Shown piece by piece: positions 15,005 to 22,648 of a stretch of DNA of 37,436 nucleotides. The notes beneath the pieces were generated by a model that made no database searches, was not told the origin of the DNA, and saw nothing but the letters and a program-made list of their open reading frames with translations. The stretch is from an uncultured Eubacteriales bacterium. GTDB lineage: Bacteria; Bacillota; Clostridia; Christensenellales; Aristaeellaceae. The DNA is taken from NCBI GenBank assembly GCA_902781095.1, contig CACZHW010000024.1:1-37436 (forward strand), in the 5' to 3' direction. Within the stretch, counting starts at the first letter, position 1. Each line of letters begins with the position of its first letter. Made by a program: the position numbers and the translations under genes.

Positions 15005-15061
15005 ATTTTGACAAAAGCCCCCGCTTCGCCGGACCGGTAAAACAGGGGCTTTTGTCAAAAT
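15005..15061 (-). repeat. 17-bp perfect inverted repeat between binding-protein and ATPase genes
   Basis: ATTTTGACAAAAGCCCC (15005-15021) is exactly repeated in inverse at 15045-15061, with a 23-base loop. It lies in the 163-base gap between the BMP gene and its ATPase gene. On the minus strand the 3' arm ends GCTTTTGTCAAAAT, a weak T tract only, so an attenuating or RNA-processing role is likelier than full termination. Confidence 0.8.
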
Positions 15062-15082
15062 CCCGGGGAGAGGCTCCCCGGG
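15062..15082 (-). other. Hairpin directly after the BMP gene
   Basis: CCCGGGGAG (15062-15070) pairs with CTCCCCGGG (15074-15082) around three bases, nine bases past the stop codon. The minus strand then continues ATTTTG, so it may act as a partial terminator or 3' exonuclease block that keeps binding-protein mRNA in excess. Confidence 0.7.
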
Positions 15083-15091
15083 AATGCGGTA

Positions 15092-16183
15092 TTACTTTAC
15101 AGTGCCGCGGTCATTGACGGTGATGCTGACGGAGGGCATCGCGTCGATGGCGTTGGAGACAGTGATTTCGCCCGCGAACATCTTGGCGACGAGCGCCTTG
15201 TAGTCGTCCACGGTGAAGCTGTCGGAGAACTGAGTGCTGGGAGCGATCTGCACGTAGTTGGCGTCCGGATCCTCGCCGACCAGGCCGAGGGTGTCGACCT
15301 TGCCGCCGAACTCGTCCCACTTGCCGTCGACAACGGCCTGCAGCAGGGTGTTGACGGTGGCGCCCAGGCCCTTCATGGCGCTGGTCACGGTCAGGCCTTC
15401 CTTGTTGTAGGTGGTGTCGATCTGGGCAGCCTGGTCGACGTCGACGCCGATGACCTTCGCGCCGTCAACCTTCACGGCCGCTTCCGCAGCGGAGGAGTAG
15501 ATGCCGCCGCCGCAGGCGAAGACGACCTGCACGCCCAGGGTCTGATACCAGTTGTCCATGTAAGCGGTGATGTCGGCGTCGCCGTAGAACTGGTTGCCGT
15601 ACACATACTCGACGGTCACGTCCGCGCCGGTCTCGGCCGCAGCGGCGTCAGCGCCCTGCACGAAGCCGAAGCCGTAGCGCACGACGGCGGGAACCGCCAT
15701 GCCGCCCAGGAAGCCCAGGTGGGTGTAGCCGAGCTTCACGGCCGCATAGCCGGCCATGTAGCCGCACAGCTCTTCCTGATACACGGCGCAGTAGACGTTG
15801 GAAGCGGGCTCGTTGCCGCCCAGGTCGCCGGCGCTCACGTCCAGCGCGATGAACTTGATATCGCTGTACTCGTCCTGCACTTCCGCGATGGTCTCACCGA
15901 AGGCGTAGCCGGGCATGATGATGACGTTGTAGTCCTCGTCGGCAGCCTTCTCGACCATGGCGACGCGCTCCGCGGTGGAGTCGCCGGCGGGCTTGTAGTA
16001 GGTGAACTCGATGCCGTTGGCATCGCAGTACGCCTTGGCCGCTTCATAGGTGGTCTGGTTGAAGGACTGGTCGGTGATGTCGCCGTAGTCGGTGATCATC
16101 GCGACGCGGATGTCTTCGGCGACGGCCGCAAAAGCGACGAGCGCCAGAGACAGAGTCAGAAGAATCGCAAGAAACTTTTTCAT
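15092..16183 (-). CDS. BMP-family solute-binding protein (nucleoside-type)
   Basis: 363 aa. A Sec signal peptide (about residues 1-22, ending AAVA before Glu-Asp) is followed by the Bmp/PnrA fold: IRVAMITDYGDITDQSFNQ, then VIIMPGYAFGETIAEVQDEY, LGFLGGMAVPAVVRYGFGFVQGAD, FACGGGIYSSAAEAA and KVIGVDVDQ, all typical of purine nucleoside binders of the PnrA/NupN group. No lipobox cysteine follows the hydrophobic core, although Gram-positive family members are normally lipoproteins. It heads the minus-strand operon and is followed by two hairpins before the ATPase gene. Confidence 0.92.
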   Translation of the reverse strand: MKKFLAILLTLSLALVAFAAVAEDIRVAMITDYGDITDQSFNQTTYEAAKAYCDANGIEFTYYKPAGDSTAERVAMVEKAADEDYNVIIMPGYAFGETIAEVQDEYSDIKFIALDVSAGDLGGNEPASNVYCAVYQEELCGYMAGYAAVKLGYTHLGFLGGMAVPAVVRYGFGFVQGADAAAAETGADVTVEYVYGNQFYGDADITAYMDNWYQTLGVQVVFACGGGIYSSAAEAAVKVDGAKVIGVDVDQAAQIDTTYNKEGLTVTSAMKGLGATVNTLLQAVVDGKWDEFGGKVDTLGLVGEDPDANYVQIAPSTQFSDSFTVDDYKALVAKMFAGEITVSNAIDAMPSVSITVNDRGTVK

Positions 16184-16231
16184 TGGATTTCCCTTCCTTC
16201 CGTTTATTCAGCATAATATGCCGTCGCAGTT

Positions 16232-16260
16232 ATTATAACAATTGAACGGTGTTTTGAAAA
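16232..16260 (-). promoter_or_regulatory. Promoter of the BMP transporter operon
   Basis: On the minus strand TTTTCA (16260-16255) is 17 bases from TATAAT (16237-16232), about 49 bases before the BMP start codon. It is divergent from the promoter at 16329-16357. Confidence 0.6.
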
Positions 16261-16328
16261 GCACTTTTTTAAAATGTTCACCCTGACCCACCGGCGAAAA
16301 GCAAGCGGAATCCCTTCTATTTTTCGGA

Positions 16329-16357
16329 TTGTCACGGGCAGCGCGAAAAGATATAAT
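16329..16357 (+). promoter_or_regulatory. Sigma-A promoter of the aldo/keto reductase - pectinase operon
   Basis: TTGTCA (16329-16334), a 17-base spacer and TATAAT (16352-16357) stand 43 bases before the GTG start at 16400. No terminator or better promoter was seen from there to 24219. Confidence 0.75.
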
Positions 16358-16399
16358 AAATTGGTTCATTCTGAATAAGCACACCAGGGGGCAGGAAAC

Positions 16400-17557
16400 G
16401 TGAATACAGAAGGCATGACATACAGAAGACTGGGCAGGACGGACCTTCAGGTCAGCGAAATCGGCTTCGGCGGCGAATGGCTGGAGCGGCATCCGAGGGA
16501 GGAGTCCGTGGAACTGATCCGCTACGCGCACAACCGCGGCATCAACCTGATCGACTGCTGGATGCCCGATCCGAAGTCGCGGGACATCATCGGCGAGGGT
16601 ATCCGGGAGTGCCGGGGGGAGTGGTTCGTGCAGGGGCACATCGGTTCCACCTGGCAGGACGGACAGTATGTGCGCTCGCGGGACCTGCGCAGTGTCGTGC
16701 CCGCCTTCGAGGATTTGCTCCGGCGCATCGGCGGCGGCTACATCGACCTGGGCATGATCCACTACATCGACTCGGAGGCGGACTGGAACGCGGCCATGGG
16801 GACGGACTACATCCGGTACGTGCATGAGCTGCACGAGGCGGGGATCATCCGCCACATCGGCCTCAGCACGCACAATCCGGTCATGGCCAGGCGCGCGGTG
16901 GAGACCGGCTTTGTCGAAATGATCCTGTTTTCCATCAACCCGGCCTTTGACATGCGGCCCGCGACGGACGATCTGGACAGCCTGTTTACCGGGTATGAGG
17001 GGGCTTTCAGCGGCATCGATCCGGAGCGCTCCGCCCTCTACCGCCTCTGCGAGGAGCGGGACGTGGGCATTACGGTGATGAAGGGCTTCTTCGGCGGGCG
17101 GCTGTTCAACGAGGCAACCTCGCCCTTCGGCACGGCGTTTACGGCGCCGCAGCTCATCCACTACAGCCTCTGCAAGCCGGCCGTCGCCTCCATCCTGTGC
17201 GGCTACGATACGAAGGAGCAGGTGGACGCGGCCGTCGCCTACGAGACGTCGGACGACGCCGAAAAGGACTTTTCCGGCGTCATCGCCTCCGCGCCGCTGC
17301 ACGCCTATTCAGGCCAGTGCACCTACTGCGGACACTGCAGGCCCTGCCCGGCGAACATCGACATCGCCATGGTCAATAAATTCTACGACCTGGCGGTGCA
17401 GCAGCCGGCGGTTCCCGAGAGCGTGCGGGAGCATTACCTCGCGCTGGAGCAGACTGCCTCCCGGTGCATCGGGTGCAGGGGCTGCGAGGCGCGCTGCCCC
17501 TTCGGCGTTAAAATCGCGGAGCGCATGCAGAAGGCCGCCGCGCTCTTCGGCCGGTAA
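16400..17557 (+). CDS. Ferredoxin-type aldo/keto reductase with altered active site
   Basis: 385 aa. An aldo/keto reductase TIM barrel (about residues 5-290, starting MTYRRLGRTDLQVSEIGFGG) is joined to a 4Fe-4S ferredoxin-like tail with CTYCGHCRPCP (Cys307, 310, 313, 316) and CIGCRGCEARCP (Cys356, 359, 362, 366). Of the usual Asp-Tyr-Lys-His tetrad, Asp52 and the His of MIHYID are present. The Tyr position is Asp57 (IDCWMPDPKSRD replaces the FDTAxxYG pattern), and the strand that normally carries Lys reads FVQGHIG. So ordinary carbonyl reduction with NADPH is doubtful. GTG 16400 is used as start, after AGGGGGCAGG; an ATG at 16415 is the alternative. It is the first gene of the operon. Confidence 0.85.
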   Translation: MNTEGMTYRRLGRTDLQVSEIGFGGEWLERHPREESVELIRYAHNRGINLIDCWMPDPKSRDIIGEGIRECRGEWFVQGHIGSTWQDGQYVRSRDLRSVVPAFEDLLRRIGGGYIDLGMIHYIDSEADWNAAMGTDYIRYVHELHEAGIIRHIGLSTHNPVMARRAVETGFVEMILFSINPAFDMRPATDDLDSLFTGYEGAFSGIDPERSALYRLCEERDVGITVMKGFFGGRLFNEATSPFGTAFTAPQLIHYSLCKPAVASILCGYDTKEQVDAAVAYETSDDAEKDFSGVIASAPLHAYSGQCTYCGHCRPCPANIDIAMVNKFYDLAVQQPAVPESVREHYLALEQTASRCIGCRGCEARCPFGVKIAERMQKAAALFGR

Positions 17558-17572
17558 GCGGAGGAGGCGGGC

Positions 17573-19021
17573 GTGCAGATACCTTCCGGAAAAAGGGGAG
17601 AAAAAGCGGCTGCCGCCGCCGCAAAACTGACGGCGGAGGACGAACGGTTCCTGGAGAAGAGCCTGAACGGGCCCATGTGGCAGGTCATCCTGCTGGTGGG
17701 CACGCCGCTGGCGCTCTACGAGGGGCTCAGCATCCTCTTCTCGATCATGGATACGATGATGGCCGCGCACATCAGCAAGGAGTCCGTCTCCGCGGTGGCG
17801 TACCTCACCCAGCTGAACGCCATCCTCTCCGCGGTGGGCGGCGGGCTGGCAGTCGGCGCGGGCATCCTCATCAGCAACGCCTACGGCGCCGGGGATTACA
17901 GGCGGGTGCGCAGGCTGGTCAGCACGCTGTACGTGCTCTGCCTCGCCTCAGGTGTGCTGATGCTTGCGGCCATCCTGCCGTTTACGGACAGCTTTTTGCG
18001 CCTGGCGGGCACGCCGGAAGGGCTCATCGCGGTGGGCAGGCCGTATTTCGCAGTGCAGATGCTGGTGATGGTCATCACCTTTCTCAACAACGTGTACATC
18101 GCCGTGGAGCGCGCCAGGGGGAAAGCCGGGCTGATCTTCCGGCTGAACCTGCTGACGATCGCGGTAAAGCTGGCGTTGACGGCCTATTTCGTCTACGTCC
18201 TCGAAGCCGGGCTCGTCATGATCGCGGTGGCGTCGCTCCTCTCCCAGCTCTCGCTGTTTGCCGTCGCCGTGCGCAACAGCTTTGCGGGCGAGAGCGCGTT
18301 CAGCTTTTCGCGGGAGGCGGTGTCCTTCCGGCGGGAGATCACGGGGCCGATGCTCTCGCGTTCCGCGCCCGTGATGGCCGAAAAGGCGCTGTTCGCCTTC
18401 GGCAAGACCATCGTCAACTCCATGTGCACGTTCTACGGCGACGTGATGGTGGGCGCGATGGGCATTTCCAACAACCTGGGCGGCATCACGACCAATCCGC
18501 AGGCCGGCTACCAGCAGGGGTCGGCGGCGGTCATCAGCCAGAACCTGGGGGCCCGGCGGTACGCCCGTGTGCTTCAGGCTTTCTACTGTACCCTGGTGAT
18601 CGACGCCGCGCTGGGCGCCGTCATCTCCGGGCTGGAGCTCTGGCAGCTGGACGCCCTTACCGGCCTGTTTGATTCCGGCAGCAGCGAGTTTCACCGCATG
18701 ATCGTGACCGTCTACCGCTACGAGGCGCTGGGCGCCGTCCCGCTGGGCATCAACGCGGCCGTGATGGCGCTGCTCTACGGCCTGGGCAAGACGAAGCTGA
18801 CGCTGCTTTTGAACGTTTCCCGCGTCTTCCTGTTCCGCATACCGGTCTTCTGGTTTCTGCAGCGCTTTACGGACTTCGGGGAGGCGAGCGTGGGCATCGT
18901 CATGATGGTCAGCAACGTCGCAGTCACCGTGATGGCCGTGGTCATCGCCGCCGCGGTGATCCGACGCTTTAAACAGGAGCACGCCGGGGAAATGTGCTCC
19001 GCAGCGGACGGACCGGCTTAA
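17573..19021 (+). CDS. MATE-family efflux transporter
   Basis: 482 aa. After a charged cytoplasmic leader of about 35 residues, it has twelve hydrophobic segments in two homologous halves. Motifs typical of MATE proteins include TPLALYEGLSILFSIMDTMM, YLTQLNAILSAVGGGLAVGAG, NAYGAGDYRRVRRL and, in the second half, GGITTNPQAGYQQGSAAVISQNLGA. It exports cationic or metabolite compounds against H+ or Na+. GTG 17573 is chosen with GGAGG 6 bases upstream, 15 bases after the reductase gene. Why an exporter sits in this operon is not clear. Confidence 0.9.
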   Translation: MQIPSGKRGEKAAAAAAKLTAEDERFLEKSLNGPMWQVILLVGTPLALYEGLSILFSIMDTMMAAHISKESVSAVAYLTQLNAILSAVGGGLAVGAGILISNAYGAGDYRRVRRLVSTLYVLCLASGVLMLAAILPFTDSFLRLAGTPEGLIAVGRPYFAVQMLVMVITFLNNVYIAVERARGKAGLIFRLNLLTIAVKLALTAYFVYVLEAGLVMIAVASLLSQLSLFAVAVRNSFAGESAFSFSREAVSFRREITGPMLSRSAPVMAEKALFAFGKTIVNSMCTFYGDVMVGAMGISNNLGGITTNPQAGYQQGSAAVISQNLGARRYARVLQAFYCTLVIDAALGAVISGLELWQLDALTGLFDSGSSEFHRMIVTVYRYEALGAVPLGINAAVMALLYGLGKTKLTLLLNVSRVFLFRIPVFWFLQRFTDFGEASVGIVMMVSNVAVTVMAVVIAAAVIRRFKQEHAGEMCSAADGPA

Positions 19022-19035
19022 TAAGGAGGAAACAG

Positions 19036-19566
19036 ATGGAGATCAGGCATTCGAGAGAGGCGGACTTTGAGCGCATCATGGAGATCTATGCCCGGGCGCG
19101 GGCCTTTATGGCGGCGCACGGCAACCCCAACCAGTGGGGGCCGACGAAATGGCCGCCGGAGGAGCTGATCCAAAGCGACATCCGCTCCGGGAACAGCTAC
19201 GTGTGCGTCGGTGATGGCGGGCGCGTCGTCGGAACCTTCTACTTCGTACAGGGGCCGGACATCGAGCCGACCTACAGGAAAATCGAGGACGGCGCCTGGA
19301 AGGACGACAGCCCTTACGGCGTCGTGCACCGGATTGCCGCCGACGGATCGGAAAAGGGCGTCGGCGCTTTCTGTCTTGACTGGGCCTTCCGGCAGTGCGG
19401 GCACCTGCGGATCGACACGCACGGGGACAACCGGGTGATGCAGAACCTGCTGACCAAACTGGGTTTTGTGCACTGCGGGACGATCTACGTGCGGGAGGAC
19501 AGGGACCCGCGGCTGGCTTTTGAAAAGACGGCCGGGGGCACGAACGGGGAAAGAGGAGAGGATTGA
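19036..19566 (+). CDS. GNAT-family N-acetyltransferase
   Basis: 176 aa. It begins MEIRHSREADFERIMEIYARA, and has the conserved core VVGTFYFVQGPD, VVHRIAADGSEKGVGAFCLDWAF and the C-terminal LRIDTHGDNRVMQNLLTKLGFVHCG, which I recognise as a common Bacillota GNAT subgroup of unknown substrate. Start at 19036 is supported by AAGGAGG 7 bases upstream, 14 bases after the MATE stop. The next gene begins two bases after its stop. Confidence 0.87.
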   Translation: MEIRHSREADFERIMEIYARARAFMAAHGNPNQWGPTKWPPEELIQSDIRSGNSYVCVGDGGRVVGTFYFVQGPDIEPTYRKIEDGAWKDDSPYGVVHRIAADGSEKGVGAFCLDWAFRQCGHLRIDTHGDNRVMQNLLTKLGFVHCGTIYVREDRDPRLAFEKTAGGTNGERGED

Positions 19567-19568
19567 TC

Positions 19569-20426
19569 ATGGATATCGGGATCAGGCTGCACGACACGAA
19601 GCCGGGCACCCTGCGGGAGCGGCTGGGCTTTGCCCGGGAGCAGGGGTTTACCTGCATCCACCTGGCGATGCACAAGGCCGTCCCCGGCTTTCGGATGCAG
19701 GACGCGCCGAAGCTTTTGACGGAAGAACTGGCGCAAGAGGTGCGGCGCGCTTTTGAAGAGGCGGGGATGACCTGCGCCGTCCTCGGCTGCTATCTGAAGC
19801 TCGCGGACCCGGACGACGGGGCTGCGGCCCAAACTGCAGAGATTTACGCGGCGCACCTGCGCTTTGCCAGGCTGATCGGCGCCCGGTGCGTGGGGACAGA
19901 GACGCCGCCGGTACCGGCCCTCGCCGCGGAAGGCGCGCCCTGCCACACGGAGGAGGCGTACCAGCTGTTTCTCAGGCGGATCCGCCCGGTGGCGCGCAGG
20001 GCGGAGGAAGAAGGCGTCGATCTGGCGGTCGAGCCGGTTTGCAGCCACGTCATCCATGACGCGCCGCTGGCGGAGCGTCTCCTGCGCGACCTCGAATGCG
20101 ACAGGGTGAAGATCATCCTGGACGCGGTCAACCTCATCGATACGCCGAATACCGGCCGGGCGGAGGAAATCATCGATGATTCCCTGCGGCGGCTTTCCGG
20201 CCGCACGACCGTGCTGCACCTCAAGGACTTCATCCCGCAGCCGGAGGAGCCGCGGCCGAAGCCCGTCGCCTGCGGCAGGGGACAGATGGTGTACGGCGGC
20301 CTGCTGCGCCTGGCGGCGGAGCGGAAACTGCCGATTACGCTGGAGAACACGACGCCGGAGAACGCGGAGGGAAGCCGGCTGTTCCTGGAACGGACGGCCC
20401 GGGAACTCGGACTGTCCGGACAGTGA
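19569..20426 (+). CDS. Sugar phosphate isomerase/epimerase-like TIM-barrel protein
   Basis: 285 aa, AP_endonuclease_2 / xylose-isomerase-like barrel. A metal site is suggested by Glu155 (VEPVCSH), Asp185 (IILDAVNLID), His217 (VLHLKDFI) and Glu259 (ITLENTTPEN), the Glu-Asp-His-Glu layout of ketose epimerases and inositol enzymes. It is cytoplasmic. In this operon it might isomerise a uronate-derived sugar, but the substrate is inferred from neighbours only. ATG 19569 is preferred with AGAGG 7 bases upstream; TTG at 19563 is also possible. Confidence 0.83.
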   Translation: MDIGIRLHDTKPGTLRERLGFAREQGFTCIHLAMHKAVPGFRMQDAPKLLTEELAQEVRRAFEEAGMTCAVLGCYLKLADPDDGAAAQTAEIYAAHLRFARLIGARCVGTETPPVPALAAEGAPCHTEEAYQLFLRRIRPVARRAEEEGVDLAVEPVCSHVIHDAPLAERLLRDLECDRVKIILDAVNLIDTPNTGRAEEIIDDSLRRLSGRTTVLHLKDFIPQPEEPRPKPVACGRGQMVYGGLLRLAAERKLPITLENTTPENAEGSRLFLERTARELGLSGQ

Positions 20427-20447
20427 GAAAGACAGGGGAAGAGCAAG

Positions 20448-22154
20448 ATGTTTGTCGTAGCAAAAGACGGAAGCGGGGACTTCACCGGCATCCAGGAGGC
20501 GATTGACCGCATCCCGTGCGGGTACCGCGCGCCCACCCTGCTGCTCGTCCGGCGGGGGGAATACCGGGAGCGCGTCGTCATCAACCGGGACAACCTGCGC
20601 ATCGTGGGGGAGGACCGGGACGCCACGGTGATCGCGGCGTCGGCGTGCGCCCACGACAAAGGGCCGGACGGACGGGAGCAGGGGACCTTTCTGACTGCCA
20701 CGCTGCTGGTGACGGGCAGGGACGTGGAAATCGAAAACCTGACCATCCGCAACGACGCCGGGGACGGGAGCATCGCCGGACAGGCTGTGGCGCTCTACGC
20801 GGCGGGAGACCGCGGCGTGTACCGCAACTGCGTGCTGGACGCGCACCAGGATACCCTCTTCTGCGGCCCGGTGATGCAGAAGGTGGAGGCCGCGGCAGCC
20901 CCCAGAAGGAGCGGCGCCGAGTGCGTAGAGAGCGTGGGCGACTGCCCGCCCACCCGCGGGCGGCAGTACTTTGAGGACTGCTTCATCCGCGGGGACATCG
21001 ACTTTATCTTCGGCCCGTACCGCTGCTGGTTCGAACGCTGCACGCTGTATATGCGGGCGCGGGGCGGGTGGTACACGGCCGCCAATACGCCGCAGGAGCA
21101 GCCGTACGGCATGGTCTTTCACGCCTGCCGGCTGACGGGGGAATGCCCGGAGGGCGGGGCGTATCTGGGGCGGCCCTGGCGGCGCTTCGCCCGCACGGTG
21201 TTTCTCGCGTGCGAGATGGACGGGAGCGTTGCGCCTGAAGGCTTTGCCGACTGGGACGGGGAGCGCTGGGTGACGGAGCGCTGCGGCGAGTGGCGCACGA
21301 CGGGCGCGCGCGCAAACCTTTGCACGCGGCATGCGTCCGAGCGGCGGCTCTCGGATGAAGAGGCCGCGATCCTGACCCCGGCGGAGGTCATCGGGGGCCC
21401 GGACGGCTGGCAGCCGCAGCGGCGCACCCCGACCTGGTTCCTCTGCGGTGACTCGACGATGGCCGACTATCCGCCGGCGGAATACCCGATGACGGGATGG
21501 GGACAGAAGCTGCAGGCGCTCTTGCCCGCGGGCGAGTTCGTCCAAAACGAGGCGGTGAACGGCCGCTCCAGCCTGAGCTTCATCAGCGAGGGGCGGCTGG
21601 AGGACGTCGGGCGGTGCCTGCGCGCGGGCGACAAGCTCGTCATCGGCTTCGGTCACAACGACGAGAAGCCGGACGCTGCGCGGCACACGGACCCGGAGGG
21701 CAGCTACCGCGACTGTCTGAACCGCTACATCGACATGGCGGAGGTGCACGGGGCGGAGCCGGTTCTGGTCACCTCGATCGCAAGGCGGCACTTTGATGCG
21801 GCGGGGAAGCCCGTGCCCACGCACGGCGCCTATCCGGAGGCGGTACGCCGCCTGGCCGGGGAGCGCGGCGTCCGCCTGATCGATCTGGAGAGTGCGACCA
21901 TGGAGATGCTGAAGGCTGCAGGAGCAGAGGGCAGCCGGAAGATTTACTGTCACGTCCCGGCGGGAAGCCCCAATTACCCGGAAGGCAGGGCGGACAACAG
22001 CCACCTGCAGGAGGGCGGCGCCGTGCGGATCGCGAAGCTGTTTGTGGAGGGGATGGCCGGAAGACAGTGGACCGGAACGACCCCGGAAGCGGAAACGGAA
22101 GGGGATCTGACGGAGCTGATCGGCCGCGAGGACGACGTTATGAAAGGGCGCTGA
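20448..22154 (+). CDS. Pectinesterase (CE8) fused to SGNH/GDSL acetylesterase (CE12-like)
   Basis: 568 aa, no signal peptide. Residues 1 to about 300 are a CE8 pectin methylesterase beta-helix: FVVAKDGSGDFTGIQEAID at the start, the catalytic pair in HQDTLFCG (Gln134, Asp135), Asp185 in DIDFIFG, and Arg242/Trp244 in LGRPW. Residues about 325-550 are an SGNH hydrolase of the rhamnogalacturonan acetylesterase type: nucleophile Ser336 in GDSTMAD, GFGHNDEKPD, and Asp516/His519 in DNSHLQ. One chain could thus remove both methyl and acetyl esters from pectic oligosaccharides in the cytoplasm. It begins 21 bases after the TIM-barrel gene and precedes GH28 in the same operon. Confidence 0.92.
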   Translation: MFVVAKDGSGDFTGIQEAIDRIPCGYRAPTLLLVRRGEYRERVVINRDNLRIVGEDRDATVIAASACAHDKGPDGREQGTFLTATLLVTGRDVEIENLTIRNDAGDGSIAGQAVALYAAGDRGVYRNCVLDAHQDTLFCGPVMQKVEAAAAPRRSGAECVESVGDCPPTRGRQYFEDCFIRGDIDFIFGPYRCWFERCTLYMRARGGWYTAANTPQEQPYGMVFHACRLTGECPEGGAYLGRPWRRFARTVFLACEMDGSVAPEGFADWDGERWVTERCGEWRTTGARANLCTRHASERRLSDEEAAILTPAEVIGGPDGWQPQRRTPTWFLCGDSTMADYPPAEYPMTGWGQKLQALLPAGEFVQNEAVNGRSSLSFISEGRLEDVGRCLRAGDKLVIGFGHNDEKPDAARHTDPEGSYRDCLNRYIDMAEVHGAEPVLVTSIARRHFDAAGKPVPTHGAYPEAVRRLAGERGVRLIDLESATMEMLKAAGAEGSRKIYCHVPAGSPNYPEGRADNSHLQEGGAVRIAKLFVEGMAGRQWTGTTPEAETEGDLTELIGREDDVMKGR

Positions 22155-22159
22155 CACAG

Positions 22160-22648
22160 ATGACGACGGAAGAAATGAAGGCAAGGGCCGAAGAACTGAA
22201 AGCGCTCCCCCCGCAGGAGCGGATACGGCCCGAAAACCTGCTGCGCTGCATCGGCGCCTACGCGGCTTATGACGCGCGCTGTCAGAAGAGCCTGGAGGCC
22301 TCCGCGATTGCGGGGCTGCTCCGGGCGGCACGCGAGGCCCTCGGCGGCGACGTGTCGAACGGGGCGTATCTGGCCGCGCTTGCGGATGCGGCGGAGGGCA
22401 TGGAGGAGCAGATCTACGAGCATTACCGCTGCGTGGCGGATCTGCTGCTGGAGGCTGCGCAGGCCTGGCTGAAATCGGAAGAGAAGAGCGATCCGCTGGC
22501 GCTGTGCGGCGTGCTGAAAGGCATCCGGCTGGGGCTGCTTGACGCTGAGCGGTACATGCCTGCGGCCAGGCAGGCGGCCGGGGGACTGGATCCGGAGGCG
22601 GACGGCGCCGAACGTGCGCTCCGGGAATACGGGAGGGTTAACGCTTGA
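22160..22648 (+). CDS. Helical protein of unknown function in the pectinase operon
   Basis: 162 aa, soluble, predicted mostly alpha-helical, without signal peptide or metal motif. It reads MTTEEMKARAEELKALPP, then long amphipathic helices around EQIYEHYRCVADLLLEAAQ and SDPLALCGVLKGIRLGLLDAERY. I do not recognise a family. It starts five bases after the fusion esterase stop with a poor binding site, so translation is probably coupled, and its stop overlaps the TTG start of the polygalacturonase gene (TTGA). The conserved coupling suggests a real protein acting with its neighbours. Confidence 0.65.
   Translation: MTTEEMKARAEELKALPPQERIRPENLLRCIGAYAAYDARCQKSLEASAIAGLLRAAREALGGDVSNGAYLAALADAAEGMEEQIYEHYRCVADLLLEAAQAWLKSEEKSDPLALCGVLKGIRLGLLDAERYMPAARQAAGGLDPEADGAERALREYGRVNA

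Noticed and set aside
14929..15006. Longer N-terminus of the nucleoside transporter ATPase
   Set aside because: The extension starts in the arm of a large inverted repeat and lacks a binding site; the TTG start gives the usual family N-terminus.
16184..16399. Riboswitch (for example purine) in the divergent gap before the BMP gene
   Set aside because: No conserved aptamer core could be recognised; only two promoters and short AT-rich stretches are visible.
19485..22331. A 948-codon open frame antisense to the TIM-barrel and esterase genes
   Set aside because: A high-GC shadow: Pro/Arg/Ala-rich, spans several real genes, no recognisable domain.
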